A stretch of DNA of 44,675 bases from contig JAKBAU010000005.1 of NCBI GenBank assembly GCA_021808875.1, positions 1-44,675 of the forward strand. The letters are read 5' to 3'. The notes beneath the pieces are model-generated. The model had not been told where the DNA came from, ran no database searches, and worked only from the letters and a program-made list of their open reading frames with translations. How positions within the stretch are numbered: the first letter of the stretch is position 1; every line of letters begins with the position of its first letter. Shown here in pieces: positions 17,755 to 26,803 of this stretch. The DNA comes from Pseudomonadota bacterium (GTDB taxonomy: Bacteria; Pseudomonadota; Alphaproteobacteria; Micropepsales; Micropepsaceae). Made by a program: the position numbers and the translations under genes.

Positions 17755-18675
17755 ATGGTTAAGCTTGTATCGATTTCTCAGGCGCTTTTGGTTGCCGAGC
17801 ATCTCAGCTTCAGCCGTGCGGCGCAGGTTCTGGGCATCCGGCAATCTGCCGTCAGCCGGCGGGTGCGGGCGCTGGAGGACAAGCTGGGCGTTTCCCTGTT
17901 CGAGCGCGAGGCGAGCGGCGTTCGGCTGACGGAGGCTGGGCGCCGGTTTCTGGACCGGTCGCGCTCGGCACTCGCCGAGATCGATCACGCCGTAAAGGGT
18001 GCCGGCAACGCAGGGTGCGGTGCGGAGGGCGCAATCCGGATTGGGATACTGTCGTCGCTGTCGGCCGGTTTCGTGCGTGAGCTGCTTCGCACCTATCGCG
18101 AAACACACCCGGTGATCGCCATCGATATCGTCGAGGGCTCCGCAAGCGAGCACCTCGCGCGTATCAGCGAGCGTCTGCTCGACATTGCTTTTGTCACCGG
18201 GACGCCGACGGTGCCGCACTGCGACACCGCCGTCCTGTGGGAGGCGCGCGTTTTCGCAGTCCTGCCGGAGCGGCATCGCCTCGCCGACGAAGACAAGCTC
18301 GGTTGGGAGGCAATGAAGGACGAGCACTTCATCGTCAGCCGCGACGCACCGGGGCCGGAAATTCATGACTTTGTCGTCCGGCGGGTGGCGGATTTCGGCC
18401 ACAGCCCTTCGGTCGAGCGCTATGGCGTCGGGCGTGAGACATTGATGCATCTGGTCGCTCTCGGCTTCGGCATCAGCTTCATCAGCGAAGCCGGGACAGC
18501 GGCGTGCTATCCCGAGGTGGTTTTCCGGCCACTCACGACAGCGGAGGACGTACTGCCGTACAGCGCGGTCTGGTTGCCAGGCAACGACAATCCGGCATTC
18601 AGGCGCTTCCTCAGCCTGGCTCGGTCGATGTCCTCGGGCCAGCCGGCTCCCGTGGCGCCTGAGACGGCTTTCTGA
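17755..18675 (+). CDS. LysR-family transcriptional regulator
   Basis: This 306-aa protein has the LysR winged HTH in residues 1-60 (SFSRAAQVLGIRQSAVSRRV) and an effector-binding domain from about 90 onward (AIRIGILSSLSAGFVRELLRTY). The ATG at 17755 is preferred over an upstream in-frame start because the paralogue at the left edge begins at the same point. A LysR gene convergent with DUF2274 and trbI is a recurring feature of this ICE family, so it probably controls transfer functions or a neighbouring promoter. Its last 65 bp overlap the 3' end of the DUF2274 gene on the other strand. The effector is unknown. Confidence 0.92.
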   Translation: MVKLVSISQALLVAEHLSFSRAAQVLGIRQSAVSRRVRALEDKLGVSLFEREASGVRLTEAGRRFLDRSRSALAEIDHAVKGAGNAGCGAEGAIRIGILSSLSAGFVRELLRTYRETHPVIAIDIVEGSASEHLARISERLLDIAFVTGTPTVPHCDTAVLWEARVFAVLPERHRLADEDKLGWEAMKDEHFIVSRDAPGPEIHDFVVRRVADFGHSPSVERYGVGRETLMHLVALGFGISFISEAGTAACYPEVVFRPLTTAEDVLPYSAVWLPGNDNPAFRRFLSLARSMSSGQPAPVAPETAF

Positions 18676-18886
18676 CGTTCCGCATTTTGGCGAAGGCGCG
18701 GTCGCCGGCGATGAAGCGCGCCAACATGGGCGCGATCAGCTTGGCCGGTTCATTGACCGGCTGCCCGGTTTCGCGGCCGAGCGCAGCGGCATAAGCAATG
18801 AGATCGCGATGCACCGCTGCGGGAAGTTCGACCGTCAGCTTTACCGGCTTGTCGTCCGGGATAGCGCCGAGCTTCAATTTTGCCAT
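18611..18886 (-). CDS. DUF2274 domain-containing protein
   Basis: This 91-aa protein has the DUF2274 pattern: KLKLGAIPDDKPVKLTVELP, then a helical stretch ending LIAPMLARFIAGDRAFAK. The family is nearly always encoded directly after trbI in ICEs of this type; here its ATG is 10 bp beyond the trbI stop. The N-terminal strand-helix-helix look recalls ribbon-helix-helix proteins, so a DNA-binding or regulatory role is possible but unproven. Its 3' end overlaps the convergent LysR gene by 65 bp, so both transcripts are partly antisense to each other. Confidence 0.85.
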   Translation of the reverse strand: MAKLKLGAIPDDKPVKLTVELPAAVHRDLIAYAAALGRETGQPVNEPAKLIAPMLARFIAGDRAFAKMRNVRKPSQAPREPAGPRTSTEPG

Positions 18887-18896
18887 GAGCGCCTCG

Positions 18897-20084
18897 TTAA
18901 CTGCGGTAGGGTTCGAGAACGAGATCGTGGGTCACCAGAACCCGTACCTGAAAGCCCGGTCGAATGGTGATGGTGGGCTGAACGTTGAGCGAGCGCCCGA
19001 CGACCTGCTGGCCCACCTGGCTGAAATTTTGGGAGGCGCCCTGACGAATGGCCTGGACGAGGGAGTTCTCATTATTGCTCGTGCCGGCCTCCGAACCGAC
19101 ACTGAGCAGGGTCGAGAGAATCGCGGCTTTGAACAGCATGCCCCAATGGTTGTCGACCTCGTCTTCTAGCCCCGCGTAGCCCTCGGGATCGGCGCCCGGC
19201 TGGCGTTCGAGCACGATCGAGCGGCCGTTCGGCATGATCAGCCGGTTCCAGGCCAGCAGCGCCCGCGACTGACCGAAGGCGATCTGGGCGTCGTACTGGC
19301 CGACGAGGCGCGCGCCCTGTGGGATCAGGAGGAACTTGCCGGTCGGGCTGTCATAGACATCCTCTGTCACCTGGGCGGTGACCTGCCCGGGCAGATCTGA
19401 GCGCAACCCCGTAAGCAGTGCCGCCGGGATCACCGCGCCAGCCTGCAGCACATAGGGGCTCGCGGGCGCGTCGACCCGATCGGGGCTGACCGTGCGACGG
19501 TCCACATTCCCGTTCATGAAAGCGAGCTTGTGATCCTGCGAGGTGAGATCGCTCGATCCACCGACCGGCGATGCCACGGCAGCTTGAGCGCCTGTCGGCG
19601 TCTGAACGGCCGCCGTGGCGATCTGCCCGGCATTGGTTGTCGCGAAGAGGTGGCTGGTGCGCGCCGCTTCCAGTTCCTGGGCGATCCTCTGCTGCTCTGG
19701 ATCCGGGGCCGCTGCGGGCGTCGGCATGCCCGGCGCAGGGGCGCCCGCATTGACGATTGGCCGACCGAGATCTCCGGGCAGCGGCGGCCCGAGTTGCGGC
19801 GCGGCACGAGGCAGACCCGCATAGTCATGCGGCAAATTCGCGAGGCCGTCCGGCGTCGTTCGATTGTTAGTGTTGTAGAGTTCAGACCCGGTGGTCTGAT
19901 GCTGGGGCTGCAAGGCGAGGAATAGCGCGCCGCCGATCCCGACGGCCGCGACAGTGCCGAGGCCAAGGAGAACCTTGCGCGAAAGCCGTGTCACGGGCGC
20001 CCGGCTGGATCGCAGGCGCATCTCCTGTGGCGGTCGCTCGCCTGCCACCGGGCCGGCCTCCTCTTCATGGGGCGCGTCAGTCAC
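18897..20084 (-). CDS. trbI: TrbI, VirB10-like channel protein of the conjugative type IV secretion system
   Basis: This 395-aa protein spans the envelope and links the inner-membrane energy complex to the outer-membrane pore. A short cytoplasmic N-terminus is followed by a membrane segment at about residues 37-58 (VLLGLGTVAAVGIGGALFLA), a Pro/Ala-rich periplasmic stretch, and the VirB10/TrbI beta-barrel domain from about 200 (SPYVLQAGAVIPAALLTGL, then PTGKFLLIPQGARLVGQYD). The start codon is GTG, overlapping the trbG stop as GTGA. Length and domain order are normal for the family. Confidence 0.95.
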   Translation of the reverse strand: MTDAPHEEEAGPVAGERPPQEMRLRSSRAPVTRLSRKVLLGLGTVAAVGIGGALFLALQPQHQTTGSELYNTNNRTTPDGLANLPHDYAGLPRAAPQLGPPLPGDLGRPIVNAGAPAPGMPTPAAAPDPEQQRIAQELEAARTSHLFATTNAGQIATAAVQTPTGAQAAVASPVGGSSDLTSQDHKLAFMNGNVDRRTVSPDRVDAPASPYVLQAGAVIPAALLTGLRSDLPGQVTAQVTEDVYDSPTGKFLLIPQGARLVGQYDAQIAFGQSRALLAWNRLIMPNGRSIVLERQPGADPEGYAGLEDEVDNHWGMLFKAAILSTLLSVGSEAGTSNNENSLVQAIRQGASQNFSQVGQQVVGRSLNVQPTITIRPGFQVRVLVTHDLVLEPYRS

Positions 20085-21070
20085 GACTGCGGCCTCCCGT
20101 CGGTACGGACGATGCGTACCTTCTTCTGATGCTCGCCGCCGAGCCGCAGCTCGGCGGCGGCGAACAACCGGTCGACGATCATGTGGTTGCCCTGTACGCG
20201 GTAGTTCACCAGCTCGGCTCCGCCCTCAGCGCCGATGACCCAGAGCGGCGGCATTTCACCCTGGCCGATACCGGCGGGGAATTCGATGAACACCTGTCGC
20301 CCGTCATCGAAGGCGCGCAGCGGCCGCCAGGCTGGATTGTCGCCCTCGATGCGGTAACGGAAGTTGATGGCGTTGATATCGACGCCGGCAGCAACCGGGG
20401 TTGCCGCATCGGCGGCGGTGTTCTGGCGGTGGAGCGCGATGAGTTGATCCTCTGCATAGGCCCAGGAGACCGAGGCCATGTAGGTCTTCTCAGCCGACCG
20501 CAGTTCGAGATGATAGGTGCGCCGGTCGGTGTTGATGATGAGGTTGGTGACGAGGTCCGCCCGGGTTGGCTTGACCAGGATATGGACGCGCCTGGTCGGC
20601 CCCGTCCCGCTTTCGGTATCGCCGACGATCCAGCGCACTGTGTCGCCGGCGGCCACGGGACCGGAGCCGACAAGCTGCTCGCCCGCTTCGAGGGCGATAT
20701 CGGTGATCTCGCCGGGCGCCGCATAGACCTGATAGAGCGCCCCGTCGGAGAAGGGATAGACTTGGATGGCGTTGATATAGCCGGCGCGCGTCGGCTGTAC
20801 GCGCGCCGCCCCGTTGGCCTGCTCGACGCGCGTGTGCGGATCGGCCGCTTCGGGCGGCGCGGTCCTGGCACCAGGGATCGGCTTGAGCTGACCGGGCAAG
20901 GGCAGCAACTTGGGAAGCTCGACAATCTGGACCGGCTTCGGCGGATCGGGCTGGAGAGTGGCCTGCCGGGGCGTATCATCGTAGCTGATTTCCGGCGGCT
21001 TCCAGGTGGTCGAGCAGGCGCCGAGCGAGACCGAGGCGAGCAGAAGGGTTGCGAGAGGAATGGCGCGCAT
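20081..21070 (-). CDS. trbG: TrbG, VirB9-like outer-membrane component of the conjugation channel
   Basis: This 329-aa protein begins with a lipoprotein-type signal (MRAIPLATLLLASVSLGAC), with the lipobox cysteine at residue 19. A proline-rich linker leads to the VirB9 domain, seen as NAIQVYPFSDGALYQVYAAP and, further on, YHLELRSAEKTYMASVSWAY. It forms the outer-membrane core with TrbI. The gene overlaps trbF by 1 nt and trbI by 4 nt, consistent with translational coupling. Confidence 0.95.
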   Translation of the reverse strand: MRAIPLATLLLASVSLGACSTTWKPPEISYDDTPRQATLQPDPPKPVQIVELPKLLPLPGQLKPIPGARTAPPEAADPHTRVEQANGAARVQPTRAGYINAIQVYPFSDGALYQVYAAPGEITDIALEAGEQLVGSGPVAAGDTVRWIVGDTESGTGPTRRVHILVKPTRADLVTNLIINTDRRTYHLELRSAEKTYMASVSWAYAEDQLIALHRQNTAADAATPVAAGVDINAINFRYRIEGDNPAWRPLRAFDDGRQVFIEFPAGIGQGEMPPLWVIGAEGGAELVNYRVQGNHMIVDRLFAAAELRLGGEHQKKVRIVRTDGRPQS

Positions 21071-21750
21071 CAGCCGAGCTCCTTGGACCAGTTGAGGGCG
21101 TGGATGTAGACGCCGAGCGGGTTCTTCTTCAGCCGGTCGGCGTCGGTCGGCTGCTGCACGACGATGGTGAGGATGGCGCTCCAGCGTTCTGTGGCGGCGA
21201 GCGCGTCGTCGACATAGCGCCGCTCGGTCCAGGCGACGCGGAAGCTGTCGTCGGAGGCGCGGATGACGCTCGACACCTCGACCGAGACCTGGGTCTTGCC
21301 GATCTTGGAGAAGGGATCGTTGGTGCGCGCGTAGTCGTTCAGCGCCAACGCCCCTTTGTCGGTGACGTAGCTGTAGGCGTCGAGCCAGTTCTGCCGCAGT
21401 ACAACCGGATCGGCCGGCACGCCGCGCACCTCCTCGATGAAGCGCGCGAGGTGCCAGGCGATCTGCGGGTCAGTGGGCCGGTAGTCGGCGACGGCGGGCG
21501 CCACGGCCTGCGCCTGGCCGAGCTTGTCGATCTGCACGACCCACGGCGTGATTGTGCCGCGCGCCGATTGCCAGACGAGACCGGCGCCGAGGCCGCCGCT
21601 CAGCGCCAGCATGCCGAAGAAGGCGAGGCGCCAGTTCTTCGCCTGGATGCGGGCGGAGCCGATGCGCTCATCCCAGACCTGGCCCGCTCTCTGATAGGGC
21701 GTTTCTGGTTCGGGGGTCGCGCCGTAGCGAACGGTCGGCCGTCGGAACAT
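21070..21750 (-). CDS. trbF: TrbF, VirB8-like inner-membrane assembly factor
   Basis: This 226-aa protein has one membrane segment at about residues 43-62 (LAFFGMLALSGGLGAGLVW) and a periplasmic NTF2-like VirB8 domain (VQIDKLGQAQAVAPAVADY, then WTERRYVDDALAATERWSA). The N-terminal motif NPETPYQRAGQVWDERIG in related proteins appears here as PETPYQRAGQVWDERIG, typical of TrbF. It starts 3 bp after the trbL stop. VirB8-type proteins nucleate channel assembly. Confidence 0.95.
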   Translation of the reverse strand: MFRRPTVRYGATPEPETPYQRAGQVWDERIGSARIQAKNWRLAFFGMLALSGGLGAGLVWQSARGTITPWVVQIDKLGQAQAVAPAVADYRPTDPQIAWHLARFIEEVRGVPADPVVLRQNWLDAYSYVTDKGALALNDYARTNDPFSKIGKTQVSVEVSSVIRASDDSFRVAWTERRYVDDALAATERWSAILTIVVQQPTDADRLKKNPLGVYIHALNWSKELG

Positions 21751-21753
21751 TGC

Positions 21754-23013
21754 CTATTCTCCTTCCGAGAGATCCACACCGCCGCCGCTGGGACGATCGC
21801 CGGAGCGGATTGCGTGGTCGGCAGCGGAGGCGCCGCGATTGATGGTCTGGCTGCGCTTCATGCGGCGCGCCCAGTCGGGCGGCCCGGAGGATTCCCCAGG
21901 GGCAGACGCACCCGGTCCCGAAGCACCGGCCTCCCCCGTCACGGCCCTGCCGCCGGCCGCGAAGCTGTCGCGCAGGCTGGATGCCGCGCGCCGGAGCGGA
22001 CTGGCTGCGGCCGAACCGCCCGCCTCGGCGACACCGGAGAGGCCGCCTGCACGATAGGCAGCGGTGGCGCCGCCGGCGACGCTCGCTCCGGCTCGCGCCG
22101 TTCCGGCGAGGGCGCCGCCAGCAGCGCCGACACCACCGGCCGCGAGGGCCACACCGGCTGCGCCGATCCCGGCGACTGCGAGGCCGGTCCCCACGGCCGC
22201 CCCGGCGCCGAGCTGCGGGCCGCCGGCGATGAGGCCGTTGGCGATGCCGGGCCCGAAAATGGTGAGGCCGAGCAGTGACAACGCCGCGAGGATGAGGGTC
22301 AGCGCGTCACTGATGGTGGGCGGATTGTTGAAGCCGCTGGTGAACTGGCCGAAGATCGTCGAGCCGATGCCGACGATCACGGCGAGCACCAGGACCTTCA
22401 CGCCAGACGAGACTACGTTGCCCAGCACCTTTTCCGCGAGGAAGGCGGTGCGGCCGAAGAGGCCGAAAGGCACCAGGACGAAGCCAGCCAAGGTTGTCAG
22501 CTTGAACTCGATCAGGCTGACGAAGAGCTGGATCGCCATGATGAAGAAGCTGATGATGACGATCAGCCAGGCGATCAGCAGGATGGCGATCTGGATGAAG
22601 TTGTCGAAGAAACTGGTGAAGCCCATCAACCCGGAGATCGAGGTGAGAATCGGCTGGCCGGCGGTGATGCCAACCTGGGCGAGCCGCCCCGGCTGAAGGA
22701 GCTGCGCCTGGCTCATTGTCCCGCCGCCCGCCTCGATTCCGAGGCCGGCGAAGGAGTTGTAGATGATCTGGGCGAGGTTGTTGAAGTTGCCGATGATGAA
22801 GGCGAAGACGCCGATATAGAGGGTCTTCTTGATGAGGCGCGCGAGTACATCCTCGTCGGGCGCCATTGCCCAGAAGAGGCCGGCGAGCGTGATGTCGATC
22901 GCGATGAGCACGCCGGCGAGCCAGCGCACGTCACCCTGCACGAGACCGAAGCCGGAATCGATATACCGCGTGAAGACGCCGAGGAAGTTGTCGATGACGC
23001 CGGTGCCGCCCAT
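21754..23013 (-). CDS. trbL: TrbL, VirB6-like polytopic inner-membrane channel protein
   Basis: This 419-aa protein has several hydrophobic helices between about residues 30 and 270, including FIQIAILLIAWLIVIISFFI, and a long Gly/Ala-rich hydrophilic C-terminal tail from about 265 to the end. This is the usual TrbL layout. VirB6/TrbL proteins form the inner-membrane part of the DNA path. The ATG at 23013 follows the trbK-alt stop by 5 bp. Confidence 0.93.
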   Translation of the reverse strand: MGGTGVIDNFLGVFTRYIDSGFGLVQGDVRWLAGVLIAIDITLAGLFWAMAPDEDVLARLIKKTLYIGVFAFIIGNFNNLAQIIYNSFAGLGIEAGGGTMSQAQLLQPGRLAQVGITAGQPILTSISGLMGFTSFFDNFIQIAILLIAWLIVIISFFIMAIQLFVSLIEFKLTTLAGFVLVPFGLFGRTAFLAEKVLGNVVSSGVKVLVLAVIVGIGSTIFGQFTSGFNNPPTISDALTLILAALSLLGLTIFGPGIANGLIAGGPQLGAGAAVGTGLAVAGIGAAGVALAAGGVGAAGGALAGTARAGASVAGGATAAYRAGGLSGVAEAGGSAAASPLRRAASSLRDSFAAGGRAVTGEAGASGPGASAPGESSGPPDWARRMKRSQTINRGASAADHAIRSGDRPSGGGVDLSEGE

Positions 23014-23018
23014 GTCGC

Positions 23019-23348
23019 CTACTGACCCTCGGGTTTGGCAGCCGGCTTCTGATCGGTGGTCTGCGCGCTCGTGGCGCTATCCGCCGGGCGGTAGGTGAAG
23101 AAGCGGCGCCGGTTCTCGGCCCAGGCGGCTTCGCAAGCCGCGTCATCCTTCGCCGCCATCCCGATAGCCTGGCAGCGTGCCAACTCGCGGGCGAGCGGAT
23201 CGCTCGAAGCCGAAGGCGTGCTGACGGAAGCGGGCCGGCTCGAATCCTCGTGCCGAAAGTAAATGCTGGTCGCGACGATCGCCGCGGCGACCAGGGCGAA
23301 CCCGGCAGCGCGGCCGACCGCGGCGATGTTGAGCAGACGGCCGCGCAT
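23019..23348 (-). CDS. TrbK-alt, putative entry-exclusion protein
   Basis: This 109-aa protein has an N-terminal membrane anchor (AGFALVAAAIVATSIYF) and a short periplasmic part with two conserved-looking cysteines in LARCQAIGMAAKDDAACEAAW. That pattern and its place between trbJ and trbL match the TrbK-alt family assigned to entry exclusion, which stops redundant transfer into cells already carrying the element. The true TrbK lipobox is missing. The assignment rests mainly on synteny and the cysteine pattern. Confidence 0.8.
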   Translation of the reverse strand: MRGRLLNIAAVGRAAGFALVAAAIVATSIYFRHEDSSRPASVSTPSASSDPLARELARCQAIGMAAKDDAACEAAWAENRRRFFTYRPADSATSAQTTDQKPAAKPEGQ

Positions 23349-24091
23349 CAGTGGAACATCTGCGCGGAGCCGGGCTGGTAGCCCGGGCCGTAGTTGAGGA
23401 AGTTGGTGAGCTGCTGCTGGGCTTGAGCCTGGTTCTCGACGGCGCGCGCGCCTTCCAGGCTCTGGGCTCGCGCGATCGACGCCATGACGGCGGTGAGGTC
23501 GGCCAGTTGCTTGGTCTGGAGCGCCACGAGTTGGTTTCCGGACTGGGCCGCTTGAAGGGCGCCGGAGGCCGACTGGCTCGACGAGACCAGGGCGCTGATC
23601 TGCGTGCGCGTGCTGTCGAGGTTCTGCACCACGCCGGCCTGCACGCGCATGGCATCCTGGAATCCGGCGAGCGAGTTCTGCCAGCGCGTCTGCGCGCCGG
23701 CGACGAGCTGTTGGCTCGATGTCGAGCCGGAATAGGCCTGCGGGTAGGTCTGCGTGAACGCCTGATCGATAGAAGTGACGCTGTAGGCGATGCGTTGCGC
23801 CTGGACGAGAAGTTGCTCGGTCTGGCTGATCGATTGCTCGAGCTGCGCCAGGGACGAATAGGGCAGGCTCGCCAGGTTCCTGGCCTGGTTGATCAGCATC
23901 GTGGCCTGGTTCTCCAGGCTCTGGATCTCGTTGTTGATCTGCTGCAGCTCGCGCGCCGCTGTGAGGACGTTCTGCGAGAAGTTAGTCGGGTCGAAGACGA
24001 TCCATTGCGCGTGCGCGGGGACGCCGGCGGTCACGAAACTGAGCGCGGCCACGCCGACGGCGAGCGCGGCGCGGAAACGACGAGTAGTCAT
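23348..24091 (-). CDS. trbJ: TrbJ, VirB5-like periplasmic mating-pair protein
   Basis: This 247-aa protein has a cleavable signal peptide at residues 1-29 ending AGVPAHAQ. A mostly helical coiled region follows (QQINNEIQSLENQATMLINQ and later helices) and the end is tyrosine- and glycine-rich. The ATG at 24091 was chosen over an upstream start because it overlaps the trbE stop as ATGA and begins the signal peptide directly. VirB5-like proteins act in pilus assembly or at the pilus tip. Confidence 0.93.
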   Translation of the reverse strand: MTTRRFRAALAVGVAALSFVTAGVPAHAQWIVFDPTNFSQNVLTAARELQQINNEIQSLENQATMLINQARNLASLPYSSLAQLEQSISQTEQLLVQAQRIAYSVTSIDQAFTQTYPQAYSGSTSSQQLVAGAQTRWQNSLAGFQDAMRVQAGVVQNLDSTRTQISALVSSSQSASGALQAAQSGNQLVALQTKQLADLTAVMASIARAQSLEGARAVENQAQAQQQLTNFLNYGPGYQPGSAQMFH

Positions 24092-26523
24092 TGGGAGACC
24101 TCCTGGATACCGGTGATGAACATGTCCGCCGCCCAATCGAGGCCCTTGCCGCGCAGCCAAGCGGCGGCGAATCCGTCGCGACCGTGGGCGGCAAGCGTCT
24201 TCGCGATGGCGACCTGGTCGGTCTTGGAGGAGGCGGCGGTGAAGGCCAGCGCAACCTCACTCAAGCCCAGCTCGAACAGGCGGTTGCCCCGGCGCGACTG
24301 ACAGTAATAGTCGCGCTTTGGCGTCGATCGGCTGAGGATCTCGATCTGGCGATCGTTCAGTCCGAAGCGGCGATAGATGGTTGCGATCTGCGGTTCGAGC
24401 GCGCGCTCATTCGGCAAGAACACGCGCGTCGGGCAGCTCTCGATGATGGCGGGCGCTATTGCCGAGCCGTCGATGTCGGCCAATGATTGGGTCGCGAAGA
24501 TGACGCTGGCGTTCTTCTTCCGGAGCGTCTTCAGCCACTCGCGGAGCTGGCCGGCGAAGCCGTGATCGTCGAGGGCGAGCCAGCCCTCGTCGATGATAAG
24601 GAGCGTCGGGCGACCGTCGAGGCGGTCCTCGATGCGATGGAACAGATAGGAGAGAACGGCGGGTGCTGCGCCCGCGCCGATCAGCCCCTCGGTCTCGAAG
24701 GTCTGGATTTCGGCCTCGCCCAGGCGCTCTATCTCCGCGTCGAGGAGACGCCCCCAAGGGCCACCGACGGTGTAGGGCTGCAAGGCTTGCTTGAGCGCGT
24801 TGGACTGCAAGAGGACCGACAGGCCCGTGATCGTCCGTTCGGACACCGGCGCCGAGGCGAGCGAGGTCAGCGCCGACCATAGGTGTTCCTTTAGTTCCGG
24901 GGTGATGGTCACGGCCTCGCGGGCGAGGAGTGCTGCGACCCATTCGGCCGCCCAGGCGCGTTCGCCGGAATCATCGATGCGGGCCAGCGGCTGCAAGGCG
25001 ACAGGTTCGGCCACGTCGTCCGCGAGCGCGCCGCCGAGATCGTGCCAGTCGCCGCCCATGGCGAGCGCCGCCGCGCGAATGGAACCACCGAAGTCGAAGG
25101 CGAAGACCTGCGCGCCCGCGTAGCGGCGGAACTGCAGCGCCATCAGCGCCAGCAGCACGCTCTTGCCCGCGCCCGTTGGACCCACGATCAGGGTGTGGCC
25201 GACATCGCCGACATGCAGCGAAAACCGGAACGGTGTCGAACCTTCCGTCCGCGCGAAGAACAGCGGCGGCGCCTGGAAATGCTCGTCCCGTTCCGGCCCA
25301 GCCCACACCGCCGAGAACGGCATCATGTGCGCGAGATTGAGCGTCGAAATCGGCGGCTGGCGGACATTGGCGTAGACGTGGCCCGGCAGGCTCCCCATCC
25401 ACGCCTCGATCGCGTTCACCGTCTCGCGCATGCAGGTGAAGTCGCGGCCTTGGACGGTCTTCTCGACCAGACGCCGCCGGTCTTCGGCGATGCGGGGATC
25501 CTCATCCCACACGGTGATGGTCGCGGTGACATAGGCCTGGCCGACGAGATCGGAGCCGAGTTCCTGGAGCGCTACATCGGCGTCGAGCGCCTTGTTGGCG
25601 GCATCGGAGTCCATCAGCACCGACGCCTCGTTGGTCATCACCTCCTTCAAGATCGCCATGATCGACTTGCGCTTGGCGAACCACTGCCGGCGGATGCGGC
25701 CGAGGACCTTGGTCGCATCGGTCTTGTCGAGGCAGATCGCCCGCGTCGACCAGCGATAGGGGAAGGCCAGCCGATTGAGCTCGTCGAGGAGACCTGGCCA
25801 AGTCTGCGACGGGAACCCCATGATGGTGAGCGTGCGCAAGTGGGCGCGGCCGAGCCGTGGCTCGAGGCCGCCGGTCAGGTCCTCATCGACCAGGATGGCG
25901 TCGAGGTGCATCGGCGTCTCGGGCACATGAACGCGCTGGCGGCGGGTCGAGATGCAGGAATGCAGATAGGTCAGCGTCTCCGGATCATCGAGCCAGCAGG
26001 ATTCGGGCATGAATCCTTCGATCAGCGCCAGCACCCGATCGGTCCGATCGATGAAGCCGGCCAATGCCGCGCCCCAGTCGGCGCCGCCCTGCGAACGTCC
26101 TTCATAGAGCCATGCCTCGGCGCGAGCGGCGTCCTCCGCCGGCGGCAGCCAGAGCAGCGTCAGGAAGTAGCGGCTCTCGAAATGCGTGCCTTCTTCCTCG
26201 AACTGCGCCCGACGCTCGGCGTCGACGAGACTGGAGGCGGCGTCCGGAAACTCGCCTTGTGGATAGCGATTGGCGGGCTGGCGCTGTGCCTCGACGAAGA
26301 TCGCCCAGCCGGAGCCGAGCCGGCGTAGGGCATTGTTGAGCCGGGACGTGATCGCCACGAGCTCGGCCGGCGTTGCCGAATCCAGATCCGGTCCACGAAA
26401 CCGCGCCGTGCGCTGGAACGAGCCGTCCTTGTTGAGGATGACGCCCTTCTCGACCAGCGCCGCCCACGGGAGGAAGTCAGCGAGGCTCTGGCTGCGACGG
26501 CGATACTCGGCGAGGTTCATCAT
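24088..26523 (-). CDS. trbE: TrbE, VirB4-like ATPase of the conjugation system
   Basis: This 811-aa protein powers pilus assembly and substrate movement. The N-terminal CagE/VirB4 domain (~residues 1-430) is followed by the ATPase domain with Walker A GPTGAGKS (448-455), Walker B LLIIDEGWLALDD (about 645) and a conserved ATQSLADI near the arginine-finger region. Two adjacent ATG codons (26523 and 26520) are possible starts. It is the largest gene of the trb operon and shows no damage. Confidence 0.96.
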   Translation of the reverse strand: MMNLAEYRRRSQSLADFLPWAALVEKGVILNKDGSFQRTARFRGPDLDSATPAELVAITSRLNNALRRLGSGWAIFVEAQRQPANRYPQGEFPDAASSLVDAERRAQFEEEGTHFESRYFLTLLWLPPAEDAARAEAWLYEGRSQGGADWGAALAGFIDRTDRVLALIEGFMPESCWLDDPETLTYLHSCISTRRQRVHVPETPMHLDAILVDEDLTGGLEPRLGRAHLRTLTIMGFPSQTWPGLLDELNRLAFPYRWSTRAICLDKTDATKVLGRIRRQWFAKRKSIMAILKEVMTNEASVLMDSDAANKALDADVALQELGSDLVGQAYVTATITVWDEDPRIAEDRRRLVEKTVQGRDFTCMRETVNAIEAWMGSLPGHVYANVRQPPISTLNLAHMMPFSAVWAGPERDEHFQAPPLFFARTEGSTPFRFSLHVGDVGHTLIVGPTGAGKSVLLALMALQFRRYAGAQVFAFDFGGSIRAAALAMGGDWHDLGGALADDVAEPVALQPLARIDDSGERAWAAEWVAALLAREAVTITPELKEHLWSALTSLASAPVSERTITGLSVLLQSNALKQALQPYTVGGPWGRLLDAEIERLGEAEIQTFETEGLIGAGAAPAVLSYLFHRIEDRLDGRPTLLIIDEGWLALDDHGFAGQLREWLKTLRKKNASVIFATQSLADIDGSAIAPAIIESCPTRVFLPNERALEPQIATIYRRFGLNDRQIEILSRSTPKRDYYCQSRRGNRLFELGLSEVALAFTAASSKTDQVAIAKTLAAHGRDGFAAAWLRGKGLDWAADMFITGIQEVSQ

Positions 26524-26533
26524 GCGTTCGTCC

Positions 26534-26803
26534 TCACGCGATCAGGTGCTGCGGGTAACGAAGGTGCCGGCGCACCACCTCGACGAAGGCGGGATCGCGC
26601 TTGGCGGCCCATACCGCAGCCAAATGGCCGATGAGCCAGATCGCGGCGCCGACGATCCAGAGGCGCAAACCCAACCCGACCGCAGCGGCGAGCGTGCCGT
26701 TGATGATCGCCACCGCGCGGGGCGCGCCGCCGAGCAGGATCGGCTCCGTGAGCGCGCGGTGGACGGGCGCGTAAAAGCCGGCGATGGGCTCAGCCGGCTC
26801 CAT
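26534..26803 (-). CDS. trbD: TrbD, VirB3-like inner-membrane protein
   Basis: This 89-aa protein has one or two hydrophobic helices (VAIINGTLAAAVGLGLRLWI, then VGAAIWLIGHLAAVW) and a basic C-terminus ending LRYPQHLIA, typical of TrbD/VirB3. Its start overlaps the trbC stop by 1 nt (TGATG). It works with TrbE at the base of the channel. Confidence 0.93.
   Translation of the reverse strand: MEPAEPIAGFYAPVHRALTEPILLGGAPRAVAIINGTLAAAVGLGLRLWIVGAAIWLIGHLAAVWAAKRDPAFVEVVRRHLRYPQHLIA

Noticed and set aside
17707..18450. 247-aa open frame on the minus strand
   Set aside because: Antisense shadow of the LysR gene.
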